Origin: Azospirillum sp. TSH64
Lineage (GTDB): Bacteria; Pseudomonadota; Alphaproteobacteria; Azospirillales; Azospirillaceae
Assembly: GCF_003116035.1 (NCBI RefSeq)
Contig: NZ_LGQW01000015.1
Coordinates: 1,681,876-1,745,875, forward strand
Direction: 5' to 3'
Length of the DNA stretch: 64,000 nt
The notes under the pieces were generated by a model that was given only the letters and a program-made list of their open reading frames with translations, did not search any database and was not told the DNA's origin. The translations under genes and the position numbers were made by a program. Shown here in pieces: positions 21,255 to 30,054 of the stretch (its first letter is position 1; each line of letters opens with the position of its first letter).

Positions 21255-22157
21255 ATGGCCGCGAATGAAAACGAACGGTTCAATCAGTTCGCGGCGGTTG
21301 TGGCAGCCGAACTGTTGGAGCGCACCAAGAAAAGCATGGAGCTGCTGGCGCCTGAGCAACAGCCATGCTCGGTCTTGCCCTTCATCCAGACTCCGTCCTT
21401 TGTCGAATTCTATCAGGAACTGGTGCGCGTCGGGATTCTGCCGGTCGTGCTCAGCCGCCGTCCGGTGCGCGCCATCGTCGGCGACGTCGACTGGGCGCGG
21501 GAAGGGCGGGAGTATCTGCTGACCGTTCTCGACGACCGCTCCAACGCCATCTTCACGGCCTGGGAATTTGCCTGGGACTCGCTGTGGGACGAGCGCAAGA
21601 TCGGGCAGGATGGCGGCAACAGCAGCCAGTCAAAGCCGAAGAAGGGCTTTTTCAGCGCCCTGTTCGGCCGAAGGCGGGAGGAAAAGACGGGCAGCGACGG
21701 CGGCGGCGGCGGTGCGGAGGGCGGCGTGATGGCCGGTCTTCACACGATGCTGACCGAACTGGCGGAAAAGCGCGGCTTCCTGCCCCTGTTCCATGACGAT
21801 GTCCGCATCCTGAAGGCGCTGCCGCGCCTGAAGCCGGGCCGTGTGGCGCAGGCGTGGAAGGAAATCTCGCAATACCACCACCAGGAGTTTTATCTGCCCG
21901 AGCCCGAACAGGCGAAGCCGGGTGTGACCTCCGACTGTTTGCAGAAATGGCATTACAATCTGCCGGACAAGATCGGCGAGTTCCTGGTGCTGAAGGCGGC
22001 GATCGATCTGGAACATGTGAACAAGCCGTTCATCGGCAAATACATCCGCCAGTCGGCACGAACCCAGGAGGAGGCGGAAAAAGGAATGCCCTACCTGTCG
22101 ATCTACTGGAAGGCCATGCGCAATCCGGCCCCGGTGGCCGAACGGCACACGCTGTGA
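21255..22157 (+). CDS. hypothetical protein, 300 aa
   Basis: I do not recognise this protein. The ATG at 21255 was chosen because third-position G/C bias starts there; the frame is open upstream to 21018, but that part looks non-coding. The product appears soluble. An N-terminal helical region is followed by a domain with WAREGREYLLTVLDDR and WDSLWDER. Next comes a Lys/Gly-rich linker around residues 115-160 (KPKKGFFSALFGRRR and a poly-Gly run), then a Lys/His-rich C-terminal half (YHHQEFYLPEPEQAK). No catalytic signature is visible. The downstream small gene overlaps by 4 bp. Confidence 0.75.
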   Translation: MAANENERFNQFAAVVAAELLERTKKSMELLAPEQQPCSVLPFIQTPSFVEFYQELVRVGILPVVLSRRPVRAIVGDVDWAREGREYLLTVLDDRSNAIFTAWEFAWDSLWDERKIGQDGGNSSQSKPKKGFFSALFGRRREEKTGSDGGGGGAEGGVMAGLHTMLTELAEKRGFLPLFHDDVRILKALPRLKPGRVAQAWKEISQYHHQEFYLPEPEQAKPGVTSDCLQKWHYNLPDKIGEFLVLKAAIDLEHVNKPFIGKYIRQSARTQEEAEKGMPYLSIYWKAMRNPAPVAERHTL

Positions 22158-22651
22158 TCCCGCGCGGAGCCCTTATATGCCGGCCGTTGCGCGCCGGGCT
22201 GGCGGCCCTGCTGCTGTCCCTGGCCCCGGTTCCAGCCCCGGCGCAGTCGCCGCAACCGCTTCCCGGTCCGATTCCGCTGACGCCCGATGCGGCCCGCAAC
22301 AGGCCGGCTGGCGACCGGCCGGTGATCGACCTGTCGCTGTGCCAGCGTCTGACCCGCCATGTGCCGGCCGCTGACGTCGAATATCGGCCGGGCGTCGATG
22401 TCAATGGCCGGGCGGTGGCGCCGGCCGATCTGCCGGGGAGTGCCGGTGCGCAACCGCAGATTCCCATCGATCTGCCGCTGTCGGTCGATCTTGCCCGGCG
22501 GATGGGGATCGCCCTGCCGTCGGTGCCCCATCTGCCCAACGACATCACCGCGGTCTGGCTCAGCGTCGTCGGCGACCGGCTCTATCTGAACGGCCAGCCG
22601 ATCGATCCGGGTGCCGAGGAACGCCTCTACGCCTATTGCCGCACCCGGTAG
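22154..22651 (+). CDS. hypothetical exported protein, 165 aa
   Basis: Unrecognised. A GTG start in a GTGA overlap with the preceding stop gives an N-terminal signal peptide: a basic start, then LRAGLAALLLSLAPVPAPAQ with a likely cleavage after AQ near residue 31. The mature part is Pro-rich, then has two short repeats of a beta-type pattern (VDVNGRAVAP and DRLYLNGQPIDPG) and two Cys, one near the start and one at the C-terminus, that could pair in the periplasm. The coupled start implies co-expression with the 300-aa gene. Confidence 0.68.
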   Translation: MIPRGALICRPLRAGLAALLLSLAPVPAPAQSPQPLPGPIPLTPDAARNRPAGDRPVIDLSLCQRLTRHVPAADVEYRPGVDVNGRAVAPADLPGSAGAQPQIPIDLPLSVDLARRMGIALPSVPHLPNDITAVWLSVVGDRLYLNGQPIDPGAEERLYAYCRTR

Positions 22652-22807
22652 GGAGAGAGGCAGGCGGGACTGCCGGCGGGGGGCTTACAGTGGACAAGTG
22701 AGGGCGACCTTCCTAAAGTCGCTCACCCGCCGTCCGTGTCCGCTCTTTCGTTGCGAAGCAGCGGGCGCGTCGGCCTTGTCGAACACCTCGCACACGAGAG
22801 CAGAGCC

Positions 22808-24121
22808 ATGCGGCTGTCCAGCTTCTTCATGCCGACCCTCAAGGAGACCCCGACCGAGGCGCAGATCGTCTCGCACCGCCTGATGCTGCGGGCCGGGATG
22901 ATCCGCCAGACCAGCGCCGGCATCTATGCCTGGCTGCCGCTGGGCTATCGGGTGCTGCGCAAGATCGAGCAGATCGTCCGCGAGGAGCAGGACGCCGCCG
23001 GTGCGCAGGAACTGCTGATGCCGACCATTCAGTCGGCCGACCTGTGGCGCGAAAGCGGCCGCTACGACGATTACGGCAAGGAGATGCTGCGCATCACCGA
23101 CCGCCACGACCGCGAGATGCTGTTCGGTCCGACGAACGAGGAGATGATCACCGACATCTTCCGCTCCTTCGTCAAGAGCTACCGCCAGTTGCCGCTGAAC
23201 CTCTACCACATCCAGTGGAAGTTCCGTGACGAGATCCGCCCGCGCTTCGGCGTGATGCGCGGACGCGAATTCCTGATGAAGGATGCCTATTCCTTCGACA
23301 TCGACGCGGCCGGCGCCCGCCGCTCCTACCAGAAGATGTTTCTGGCTTACCTGCGCACCTTCGCCCGCATCGGGTTGAAGGCCATCCCGATGCGCGCAGA
23401 CACCGGCCCCATCGGCGGCGACCTGAGCCATGAGTTCATCATCCTGGCCGAGACCGGCGAGAGCGGCGTCTTCTGCCACAAGGACTGGATGAACCTGGAC
23501 GTGCTGCAGGACGCCCCCGGCATGGAGGACGACCTGCAGCCCTTCTTCGACCGCATCACCTCGATCTATGCGGCGACCGACGAGAAGCACGACCCGGCCA
23601 ACAGCCCGGTCCCGGAGGCCGATCTGGTGTCGGCCCGCGGCATCGAGGTCGGCCACATCTTCAACTTCGGCACCAAATATTCCAAGCCGATGAACGCGGT
23701 GGTCGCTGGTCCGAACGGCGAGTCGATCCCGGTGGAGATGGGCAGCTACGGTATCGGCGTGTCGCGCCTGATGGGGGCGATCATCGAGGCCAGCCACGAC
23801 GACAACGGCATCATCTGGCCGGACGCCGTCGCCCCATTCAACGTCGGCCTGATCAACCTGAAGTCCGGCGACGCCGAGACCGACCGTGTCTGCGCCGAGC
23901 TGTATGCGAAGCTGGAAGCGGCCGGTCTGGAGGTCGCCTATGACGACCGCGACGAGCGTCCCGGCGCCAAGTTCGCCGACATGGATCTGATCGGCGTTCC
24001 CTGGCAACTGGTCGTCGGGCCGCGCGGCCTGAAGAACGGTGTCGTCGAGCTGAAGCGCCGCGCCACCGGCGAGAAGGAAGAACTGCCGGTCGAGGCGGCG
24101 CTGGCAAAGCTGCTGGGCTGA
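22808..24121 (+). CDS. proS: prolyl-tRNA synthetase
   Basis: Charges tRNA-Pro. The 437-aa protein is the short alphaproteobacterial form: class II motif 1 around [19 protein letters not shown], motif 2 with [20 protein letters not shown], motif 3 [13 protein letters not shown], then the anticodon-binding domain. The editing (INS) domain of the E. coli enzyme is absent. The start [15 protein letters not shown] at 22808 fits the family; an upstream in-frame ATG at 22736 lacks coding bias. Confidence 0.95.
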   Translation: MRLSSFFMPTLKETPTEAQIVSHRLMLRAGMIRQTSAGIYAWLPLGYRVLRKIEQIVREEQDAAGAQELLMPTIQSADLWRESGRYDDYGKEMLRITDRHDREMLFGPTNEEMITDIFRSFVKSYRQLPLNLYHIQWKFRDEIRPRFGVMRGREFLMKDAYSFDIDAAGARRSYQKMFLAYLRTFARIGLKAIPMRADTGPIGGDLSHEFIILAETGESGVFCHKDWMNLDVLQDAPGMEDDLQPFFDRITSIYAATDEKHDPANSPVPEADLVSARGIEVGHIFNFGTKYSKPMNAVVAGPNGESIPVEMGSYGIGVSRLMGAIIEASHDDNGIIWPDAVAPFNVGLINLKSGDAETDRVCAELYAKLEAAGLEVAYDDRDERPGAKFADMDLIGVPWQLVVGPRGLKNGVVELKRRATGEKEELPVEAALAKLLG

Positions 24122-24140
24122 TTGGCTTAACCCGAAGAGG

Positions 24141-24183
24141 AAGCCCGGACCGACAAAGTCGGCGGTCCGGGCTTTGCCCTTTT
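24141..24183 (+). terminator. intrinsic terminator after proS
   Basis: A perfect 12-bp stem: 24141-24152 pairs with 24163-24174, with a 10-nt loop, followed by TTGCCCTTTT. It separates proS from lolC. Confidence 0.8.
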
Positions 24184-24256
24184 CCCGCCACGCTCACGTT
24201 CTTATGTAGGGCATCGCTTCCGCCTGTTTCAGGCCCCGCCACAGGACCCCCGCCTC

Positions 24257-25504
24257 ATGATCTTCAATGCCTTCGAACGCATGGTCGCGATGCGTTACCT
24301 TCGGGCGCGCCGCCAGGAAGGGTTCATCTCGGTCATCGCGGGGTTCTCGCTGCTGGGCATCGCGCTCGGCGTGGCGACGCTCATCATCGTGATGGCGGTG
24401 ATGAACGGCTTCCGGGCGGAGCTGCTGGGCCGGGTGCTCGGCCTCAACGGGCATTTGAACGTCTACAGCTCGCGGGGCGGGCCGCTGCCGGACTTCGACA
24501 TCCTGGCCGGCAAGCTGCGCAACACGCCGGGCGTGGTCAACGTCACCCCGACGGTCGAGGGGCAGGCGCTGGTGTCGGTGCGCGGCGTCGCATCCGGCGC
24601 CGTCATCCGCGGCGTGCGGGCGGAAGACTTCAAGGTGCGGCCGACGCTTGCCAACAACGTCATCCGCGGCTCGGTCGACGAGTTCGGCGAGGATCGCGTC
24701 GCCATCGGCGTGCGCATGGCACAGCGGCTGGGCCTGTCGGTCGGTGACCAGATCACGCTGATCGCACCGCAGGGAAACGTCACCGCCTTTGGCACCGTGC
24801 CGAGGATGCGCAGCTATCCCATCGGCGCGATCTTCGACGTCGGCATGTTCGAATACGACAACAGCTTCATCTTCCTGCCGCTGGAGGAGGCGCAGGCCTT
24901 CTTCCGCACCGGCGACGCCGTGACCTCGCTGGAGGTCTTCGTCAGCGACCCGATGCAGATCGCCGCGGCCCGGTCCGCCGTCCAGTCGGTGGTGGCAGGA
25001 GAGGGCAGGGTGGTCGACTGGCAGCAGTCGAACGCCAGCTTCTTCACCGCACTCCAGGTTGAGCGCAACGTGATGTTCCTGATCCTGTCGCTGATCATCA
25101 TGGTGGCGGCCTTCAACATCATCTCCAGTCTGATCATGCTGGTTAAGGACAAGGGGCGCGACATCGCGATCCTGCGTACGATGGGGGCGACGCGCGGCAT
25201 GATCATGCGCATCTTCTTCCTGTCGGGCGCCAGCGTCGGCGTCACGGGGACGCTGCTGGGGCTGGCACTGGGCGTGTCCTTCGCGCTGAACATCGAGAGC
25301 ATCCGGCAGGTCATCCAGGGGCTGACCGGCACCAACCTGTTCAATGCCGAAATCTATTTCCTGTCCCATCTGCCGGCCAAGATCGACTGGAGCGAGGTGA
25401 CCCAGGTGACGTTGATGGCTTTGGGGCTGTCCTTCGCCGCCACCATCTACCCGTCCTGGCGCGCCGCCCGGCTCGACCCGGTGGAGGCCCTGCGCTATGA
25501 GTGA
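24257..25504 (+). CDS. lolC: lipoprotein-releasing ABC transporter permease LolC/LolE
   Basis: Inner-membrane permease extracting lipoproteins for transfer to LolA. The 415-aa product has a first helix at about 22-45, a large periplasmic domain, and three C-terminal helices (about 270-295, 315-345, 375-395). The region AFNIISSLIMLVKDKGRDIAILRTMGA is the coupling segment of FtsX-like permeases. Only one permease is encoded, so a LolF-like homodimer is likely. It overlaps lolD by 8 bp. Confidence 0.94.
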   Translation: MIFNAFERMVAMRYLRARRQEGFISVIAGFSLLGIALGVATLIIVMAVMNGFRAELLGRVLGLNGHLNVYSSRGGPLPDFDILAGKLRNTPGVVNVTPTVEGQALVSVRGVASGAVIRGVRAEDFKVRPTLANNVIRGSVDEFGEDRVAIGVRMAQRLGLSVGDQITLIAPQGNVTAFGTVPRMRSYPIGAIFDVGMFEYDNSFIFLPLEEAQAFFRTGDAVTSLEVFVSDPMQIAAARSAVQSVVAGEGRVVDWQQSNASFFTALQVERNVMFLILSLIIMVAAFNIISSLIMLVKDKGRDIAILRTMGATRGMIMRIFFLSGASVGVTGTLLGLALGVSFALNIESIRQVIQGLTGTNLFNAEIYFLSHLPAKIDWSEVTQVTLMALGLSFAATIYPSWRAARLDPVEALRYE

Positions 25505-26237
25505 CGCCGTCATGCAGCCGATGCTGGAACTGAAGGGAATCGTCCGCCGCTTTGAACAGGCGGGCGAGACGCTGGAGGTGCTGCGCGGGGTCGACCTGAC
25601 CGTCGGCGCCGGGGAACTGGTGGCGCTGGTCGGCCCGTCGGGGGCCGGCAAATCGACGCTGCTGCACATCGCCGGCCTGCTGGAACGGCCCACCGGCGGC
25701 ACGGTGCGGATCGCAGGCACCGATGTGTCCAATCTGGACGACGGCAAGCGGACCGAGGTGCGCCGCCGCTCCATCGGCTTCGTCTACCAGTTCCACCATC
25801 TGCTGCCGGAATTCTCGGCTCGGGAGAACATCGTCCTGCCGCAGATGATCGCCGGCGTGTCGAAGTCGGTCGCCCGGCAGCGTGCCGACGAGCTTCTGCG
25901 CATGGTCGGGCTGGAGCAGCGCGGCACCCACCGTCCGGCCCGCCTGTCGGGCGGCGAGCAGCAGCGCGTCGCCATCGCCCGCGCGCTGGCCAACGCCCCG
26001 TCGCTGCTGATCGCCGACGAGCCGACCGGCAACCTCGACCCGCACACGGCGGAGCATGTCTTCACCATGCTGTCGGCCATCGTCAGGCAGGCCAAGGTCG
26101 GTGCCCTGGTCGCCACCCACAATCTGGACCTTGCCCGCCGCATGGACCGGGTGCTGGAGATGCGCGACGGCCTTCTGGTGGAATACCAGCCGTCGGAGCT
26201 GGTGCCGCTGACCGAGGTGGCATCGGAAGCCTCGTAA
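25497..26237 (+). CDS. lolD: lipoprotein-releasing ABC transporter ATPase LolD
   Basis: ATPase partner of the preceding permease. Walker A is GPSGAGKSTLLH, the Q-loop region VYQFHHLLPEFSARENI is typical of LolD, the signature is LSGGEQQR and Walker B is LLIADEPTGNLD. It is 246 aa with ATG at 25497 inside the lolC end. In many alphaproteobacteria dnaE follows lolD; here it does not. Confidence 0.95.
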   Translation: MSDAVMQPMLELKGIVRRFEQAGETLEVLRGVDLTVGAGELVALVGPSGAGKSTLLHIAGLLERPTGGTVRIAGTDVSNLDDGKRTEVRRRSIGFVYQFHHLLPEFSARENIVLPQMIAGVSKSVARQRADELLRMVGLEQRGTHRPARLSGGEQQRVAIARALANAPSLLIADEPTGNLDPHTAEHVFTMLSAIVRQAKVGALVATHNLDLARRMDRVLEMRDGLLVEYQPSELVPLTEVASEAS

Positions 26238-26357
26238 CCGGCGTCATAGGCCGAAAGCGGATCCGTCTCCCGGTTGCCAAGCCGGTGCGTCGCCACCACT
26301 CTCATGCGCGACCGCACCGGCTGAGCTGCGGCACGAGGCAAAACAGGGGCATCGGGG

Positions 26358-27215
26358 ATGGACCAGCGGATCATCGACCTTTACGACGAATACACCCACG
26401 CGCCGCTGCCGCGCCGGGTGTTCCTGGAACGGCTTGCGGCGCTGGCCGGCAGTGCGGCGGCCATTCCGGCCATCCTGTCGGCCATCGAGCCAAACTATGC
26501 TCGTGCCGCCGTGGTCGGCGAGGACGACACCCGTCTGGCGGCGGAAAAGGTGTCCTTCCAGGGGGCGACCGGCGACGTGTCCGGCTATATCGCCCGGCCG
26601 AAGCTGGCGGACAAGGCTCCGGCGGTGGTCGTCATCCATGAGAACCGCGGCCTGAACGCCTATGTCGAGGACGTCACCCGCCGCCTCGCCACCGAAGGCT
26701 TCGTGGCGTTTGCCCCGGACCTGCTGTCGCCGCTGGGCGGCACGCCGCAGGATGCCGACAAGGCGCGCGACATGATCGGCCAGCTCGACACCGACAAGAC
26801 GGTCAACAACCTGATTGCGGCGATGAGCTACCTGATGGCCTATCGCTATTCCTCGGCCAAGGTCGGGGCGGTCGGCTTCTGCTGGGGCGGCGGCATGGTC
26901 AACCGGCTGGCGATCAAGGCGCCTGACCTGAAGGCCGGCGTCGCCTTCTACGGCCCGACCCCCGACCCGGCGCTGGTCACCACGGTCAAGTCGCCGCTGC
27001 TGCTGCACTATGCCGGGCTGGACGAACGCATCAACGCCGGCATTCCCGCGTACGACGAGGCGCTGAAGAAGGCGCATGTCGAACACCAGATCTACGTCTA
27101 TGACGGCGTCAACCACGCCTTCCACAACGACACGTCGGCCGAGCGCTACAACAAGGACGCCGCCGAGCTGGCCTGGAAGCGGACGGTGGAATTCCTCAAG
27201 GCGAAGCTGGCGTAA
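26358..27215 (+). CDS. Tat-exported dienelactone hydrolase family protein
   Basis: Alpha/beta hydrolase of 285 aa. A twin-arginine signal is visible (LPRRVFLERLAALAGSAAAI, about residues 18-37) with a likely cleavage after ARA near residue 50, so the enzyme should be periplasmic. The DLH catalytic triad is Cys in GFCWGGG, Asp in AGLDERI and His in VNHAFHND. Natural substrate unknown. It stands alone after lolD and converges on the next gene with an 8-bp gap. Confidence 0.9.
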   Translation: MDQRIIDLYDEYTHAPLPRRVFLERLAALAGSAAAIPAILSAIEPNYARAAVVGEDDTRLAAEKVSFQGATGDVSGYIARPKLADKAPAVVVIHENRGLNAYVEDVTRRLATEGFVAFAPDLLSPLGGTPQDADKARDMIGQLDTDKTVNNLIAAMSYLMAYRYSSAKVGAVGFCWGGGMVNRLAIKAPDLKAGVAFYGPTPDPALVTTVKSPLLLHYAGLDERINAGIPAYDEALKKAHVEHQIYVYDGVNHAFHNDTSAERYNKDAAELAWKRTVEFLKAKLA

Positions 27216-27223
27216 GGCGGCCG

Positions 27224-27787
27224 TCAGCCCAAGACCGCCGCCGTATCCACGACCGTCGCATATTCGCCGTCCATGTTGGCGAGCGACAGGTCGTGGACCT
27301 CGTCGGCGGTCCGCAGCCTCCCCGACCTGTCCTTCCTGGCGAAGGTGAAGCAGGCGTCGGCCACCAAGCGCACGTCGTAGCCGAGGTTGCCGGCCATCCG
27401 CACCGTCGCCTCGACGCTGTTGTTGGTGATGACGCCGGTCACCACCAGCGTGGCGATGCCGCAGCCGCGCAGCCACTCATCGAGCCCGGTGCCGATGAAG
27501 GCGCTGTTCACCCGCTTGCCGATCACGGTCTCGCCGGGCAATGGCCGCGCCTCTTCCTTGAAGTCATGGCCGGGACCGCCGGGGCGGTAGCCGGAGTCCG
27601 GCTCCACCGAATCGTGGCGGATATGGACGATGGGCCGTCCGTCCCGCCGCCACGCGGCCAGCAATGCCGCGACGTTGGCCTCCGCCTGCGGGTTGTTGCG
27701 TGGACCGGTCAGGGCCCAGCGCGGATCGTCGATGGCCTTTTGCAGGTCGATGACCAGCAATGCGGCGTTGGAGGGAAGCTTTTCCAT
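27224..27787 (-). CDS. isochorismatase-family hydrolase, nucleophile Cys replaced by Ser
   Basis: A 187-aa alpha/beta protein of the cysteine hydrolase family. The N-terminal LLVIDLQKAI supplies the catalytic Asp, and a Lys lies in the VIGKRVNSAF region. The position of the nucleophile reads TGVITNNSVEATVR, with Ser where family members usually have Cys. I recall subfamilies with the NNSVEATVR pattern, so this may be a natural variant rather than decay. Whether it is active is open. ATG 27787 was chosen over an upstream frame extension with an Arg-rich non-family leader. Confidence 0.85.
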   Translation of the reverse strand: MEKLPSNAALLVIDLQKAIDDPRWALTGPRNNPQAEANVAALLAAWRRDGRPIVHIRHDSVEPDSGYRPGGPGHDFKEEARPLPGETVIGKRVNSAFIGTGLDEWLRGCGIATLVVTGVITNNSVEATVRMAGNLGYDVRLVADACFTFARKDRSGRLRTADEVHDLSLANMDGEYATVVDTAAVLG

Positions 27788-27896
27788 GCCTGCGATCCTG
27801 CCGCGATTGTCCATCGCGTGACAAGTCCGCCGGTTTCTGGCTCTAATCCGGCGCTCCACTCCCGTTTCCCTTTCCCAGCGCTCAGCCGGAGGCGCC

Positions 27897-28298
27897 GTGC
27901 TCGCATCCCCCCTGTCCTTGCTCGCCGTCGCCGTCGGCGGTGCCGCCGGTTCGGTGGCGCGTTACCTGATGCTGCTCACGATTGCGCAATGGATCGGAAC
28001 CCGCTTTCCGGTGGGGACGATCATCGTCAACGTGATCGGCTGTACGGTGATGGGGGTGCTGTCGGAACTTGCGGCGCTGACATGGTCGCCGTCGCCAGAA
28101 CTGCGCGCCTTCCTTCTGGTGGGCGTGCTGGGCGGCTTCACCACATTCTCCTCCTTCACGCTGGACATCGGTGTCCTCGTCGCCCGTGACGAGCTTGCCG
28201 CGGCGGCGGGATACTTCCTCGCCTCGACGCTGTTCAGCGTGGTGGGCTTCTTTGCCGGCCTGTGGGCCGTGCGTTCTCTTGTTTCGGTGTCCCTCTGA
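27897..28298 (+). CDS. crcB: fluoride ion channel CrcB/Fluc
   Basis: Exports toxic fluoride. The 133-aa, four-helix protein has the family markers GGAAGSVARYLM near the N-terminus, the Asn in GTIIVNVIGC, and GGFTTFSSFTLD lining the pore. The start is GTG with GGAGG just upstream. No fluoride riboswitch is visible in the leader. It overlaps the next ATG by 1 bp (TGATG). Confidence 0.93.
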   Translation: MLASPLSLLAVAVGGAAGSVARYLMLLTIAQWIGTRFPVGTIIVNVIGCTVMGVLSELAALTWSPSPELRAFLLVGVLGGFTTFSSFTLDIGVLVARDELAAAAGYFLASTLFSVVGFFAGLWAVRSLVSVSL

Positions 28299-29365
28299 TG
28301 ACTGACTCTCCCAAGCCCACTGCCGATAACGCCGATACCGCGTCGACCGAAGCCAAGGGCGACAGCAAGGTCGAAACCCGCATCGTGACGGCCGACGAGG
28401 CCGACATGCGGCTCGACCGCTGGTTCAAGCGCCATTTCCCCGACGTGAACCACAGCTATCTGCAGAAGTTGCTGCGCACCGGTCAGGTCCGCGTTGACGG
28501 CAAGCGGGCGGAGACGTCGACACGGCTGGCGGCTAAGCAGGGCGTGCGCATCCCGCCGCTGGCCGCCTGGGCCGCACCGGTCAGGGGGCCGGGTCAGGGA
28601 AGCAGCAAGCCCAAGGGCATGTCGGACAAGCAGATCGCCGAGTTGCAGGCGCTGGTGCTCTACCGCGACGCCGACGTGATCGCCATCAACAAGCCGCCCG
28701 GTCTGGCGGTGCAGGGCGGCACCGGCACCTCCAAACATCTCGACGCCATGCTCGACGCCCTGCGCTTCGACGGCAACGAGCGGCCGAAACTGGTCCACCG
28801 GCTGGACAAGGACACCTCCGGCGTCCTGCTGCTGGCCCGCACCACCTTCGCCGCCAGCAAGCTGACCGAGCTGTTCCGCGGCAGTGCTGTGCGCAAGATT
28901 TACTGGGCCGTCACCGTCGGCGTGCCGACGCCCTACCAGGGCAAGATCGATCTGGCGCTGGCCAAGGAAGGCGGCCCGCATGGCGAGCGGGTGGCGGAGA
29001 ACAAGGAAGAGGGCAAGCGCGCCCTTACCGTCTATTCGGTGCAGGAGAATGTCGGCAAGCAGGCGGCCTTCGTCGCCATGTGGCCGCTGACCGGCCGCAC
29101 CCACCAGCTGCGCGTCCACATGGCCGCCGTCGGCACGCCGATCCTGGGCGACGGCAAATATGCCGGGCAGGGCGCCTTCCTGGCCGGCGGAGCCGAGGTG
29201 GCGAAGAAGCTGCACCTGCATGCCCGCCGGCTGATCCTGCCGCATCCGCGCGGCGGCAAGACCATCGACGTGACGGCGCCGTTGCCCGACCACATGCTGG
29301 CGACCTGGAAGTATTTCGGCTTCAGCCCCAACCTGCGCGACGACCCGTTCGAGGATTTCGAGTGA
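28298..29365 (+). CDS. rluC: RluC/RluD-family pseudouridine synthase
   Basis: Isomerises uridine in 23S rRNA. The 355-aa protein has an N-terminal S4 domain (about 40-100, with LQKLLRTGQVRVDGKRAE) and a catalytic domain with HRLDKDTSGVLLLART containing the catalytic Asp, and GRTHQLRVHMA. RluC is more likely than RluD from the S4 pattern and from its neighbour HAD gene, but the exact target uridines cannot be read from sequence. A disordered Ala/Asp-rich N-terminus of 30 residues precedes S4. Confidence 0.9.
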   Translation: MTDSPKPTADNADTASTEAKGDSKVETRIVTADEADMRLDRWFKRHFPDVNHSYLQKLLRTGQVRVDGKRAETSTRLAAKQGVRIPPLAAWAAPVRGPGQGSSKPKGMSDKQIAELQALVLYRDADVIAINKPPGLAVQGGTGTSKHLDAMLDALRFDGNERPKLVHRLDKDTSGVLLLARTTFAASKLTELFRGSAVRKIYWAVTVGVPTPYQGKIDLALAKEGGPHGERVAENKEEGKRALTVYSVQENVGKQAAFVAMWPLTGRTHQLRVHMAAVGTPILGDGKYAGQGAFLAGGAEVAKKLHLHARRLILPHPRGGKTIDVTAPLPDHMLATWKYFGFSPNLRDDPFEDFE

Positions 29366-30051
29366 TGGCTCCGCAGGGGAAGCCGCCGCTGCGCCTCGCC
29401 CTCTTCGATTGCGACGGCACGCTGGTCGACAGCCAGTTCGCGATCATCGACGCCATGACCCGCGCCTGGGCCGAGCATGGGCTGGGCGAGCCCGAGCCGG
29501 CGGATGTCCGCCGCATGGTCGGGCTGTCGCTGGTGGAGGCGGTGGCCCTGCTGCTGCCGCAGCGGGATGCCGACCTGCATGTCGCGGTGGCGGAAAGCTA
29601 CAAGCGCGCCTTTTCCAGCGCCCGCAGCCGCGGCGAGGTGGACGAGCCGCTATTCCCTGGCATCGTCGACACGCTGGCGGCGCTGGAGGAGGCCGGGGTG
29701 CTGCTGGGGGTGGCAACCGGCAAGTCACGGCGCGGGCTGGATGCGGTGTTGAAGGGCCATGGGCTGACCGGGCGCTTTGTCACCTTGCAGACCGCCGATG
29801 TCGGTCCCGGCAAGCCCAACCCGCACATGGTGCAGCGGGCGCTGGCGGAGACCGGTGCGGAGGAAGCGGCGACGGTTGTGATCGGCGACACTACCTACGA
29901 CATTCAGATGGCCCGCAACGCGCGGGTGCGGTCGGTCGGCGTCTCCTGGGGCTATCACGCGGTGCCGGAACTGGAGCGGGCCGGGGCCGACCGTATTGTC
30001 CACCGCGGGCGCGACGTCGCCACCGCAGTGCTGGAGCTTTTGGAAGGGTAA
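29365..30051 (+). CDS. HAD-superfamily phosphatase (phosphoglycolate phosphatase-like)
   Basis: A 228-aa hydrolase with HAD motif I FDCDGTLVDS, motif II GVATGKS, a Lys in the VGPGKPNPHM region and motif IV VIGDTTYDIQMA. The helical cap between motifs I and II is of the Gph/PGMB type. Substrate is not certain; this gene routinely follows the rluC homologue in alphaproteobacteria. It overlaps rluC by one base (TGATG). Confidence 0.88.
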   Translation: MAPQGKPPLRLALFDCDGTLVDSQFAIIDAMTRAWAEHGLGEPEPADVRRMVGLSLVEAVALLLPQRDADLHVAVAESYKRAFSSARSRGEVDEPLFPGIVDTLAALEEAGVLLGVATGKSRRGLDAVLKGHGLTGRFVTLQTADVGPGKPNPHMVQRALAETGAEEAATVVIGDTTYDIQMARNARVRSVGVSWGYHAVPELERAGADRIVHRGRDVATAVLELLEG

Positions 30052-30054
30052 GCG

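Noticed and set aside
27841-27896. Fluoride riboswitch before crcB
   Set aside because: The conserved pseudoknot sequences of the crcB motif are not visible, and the leader is short.
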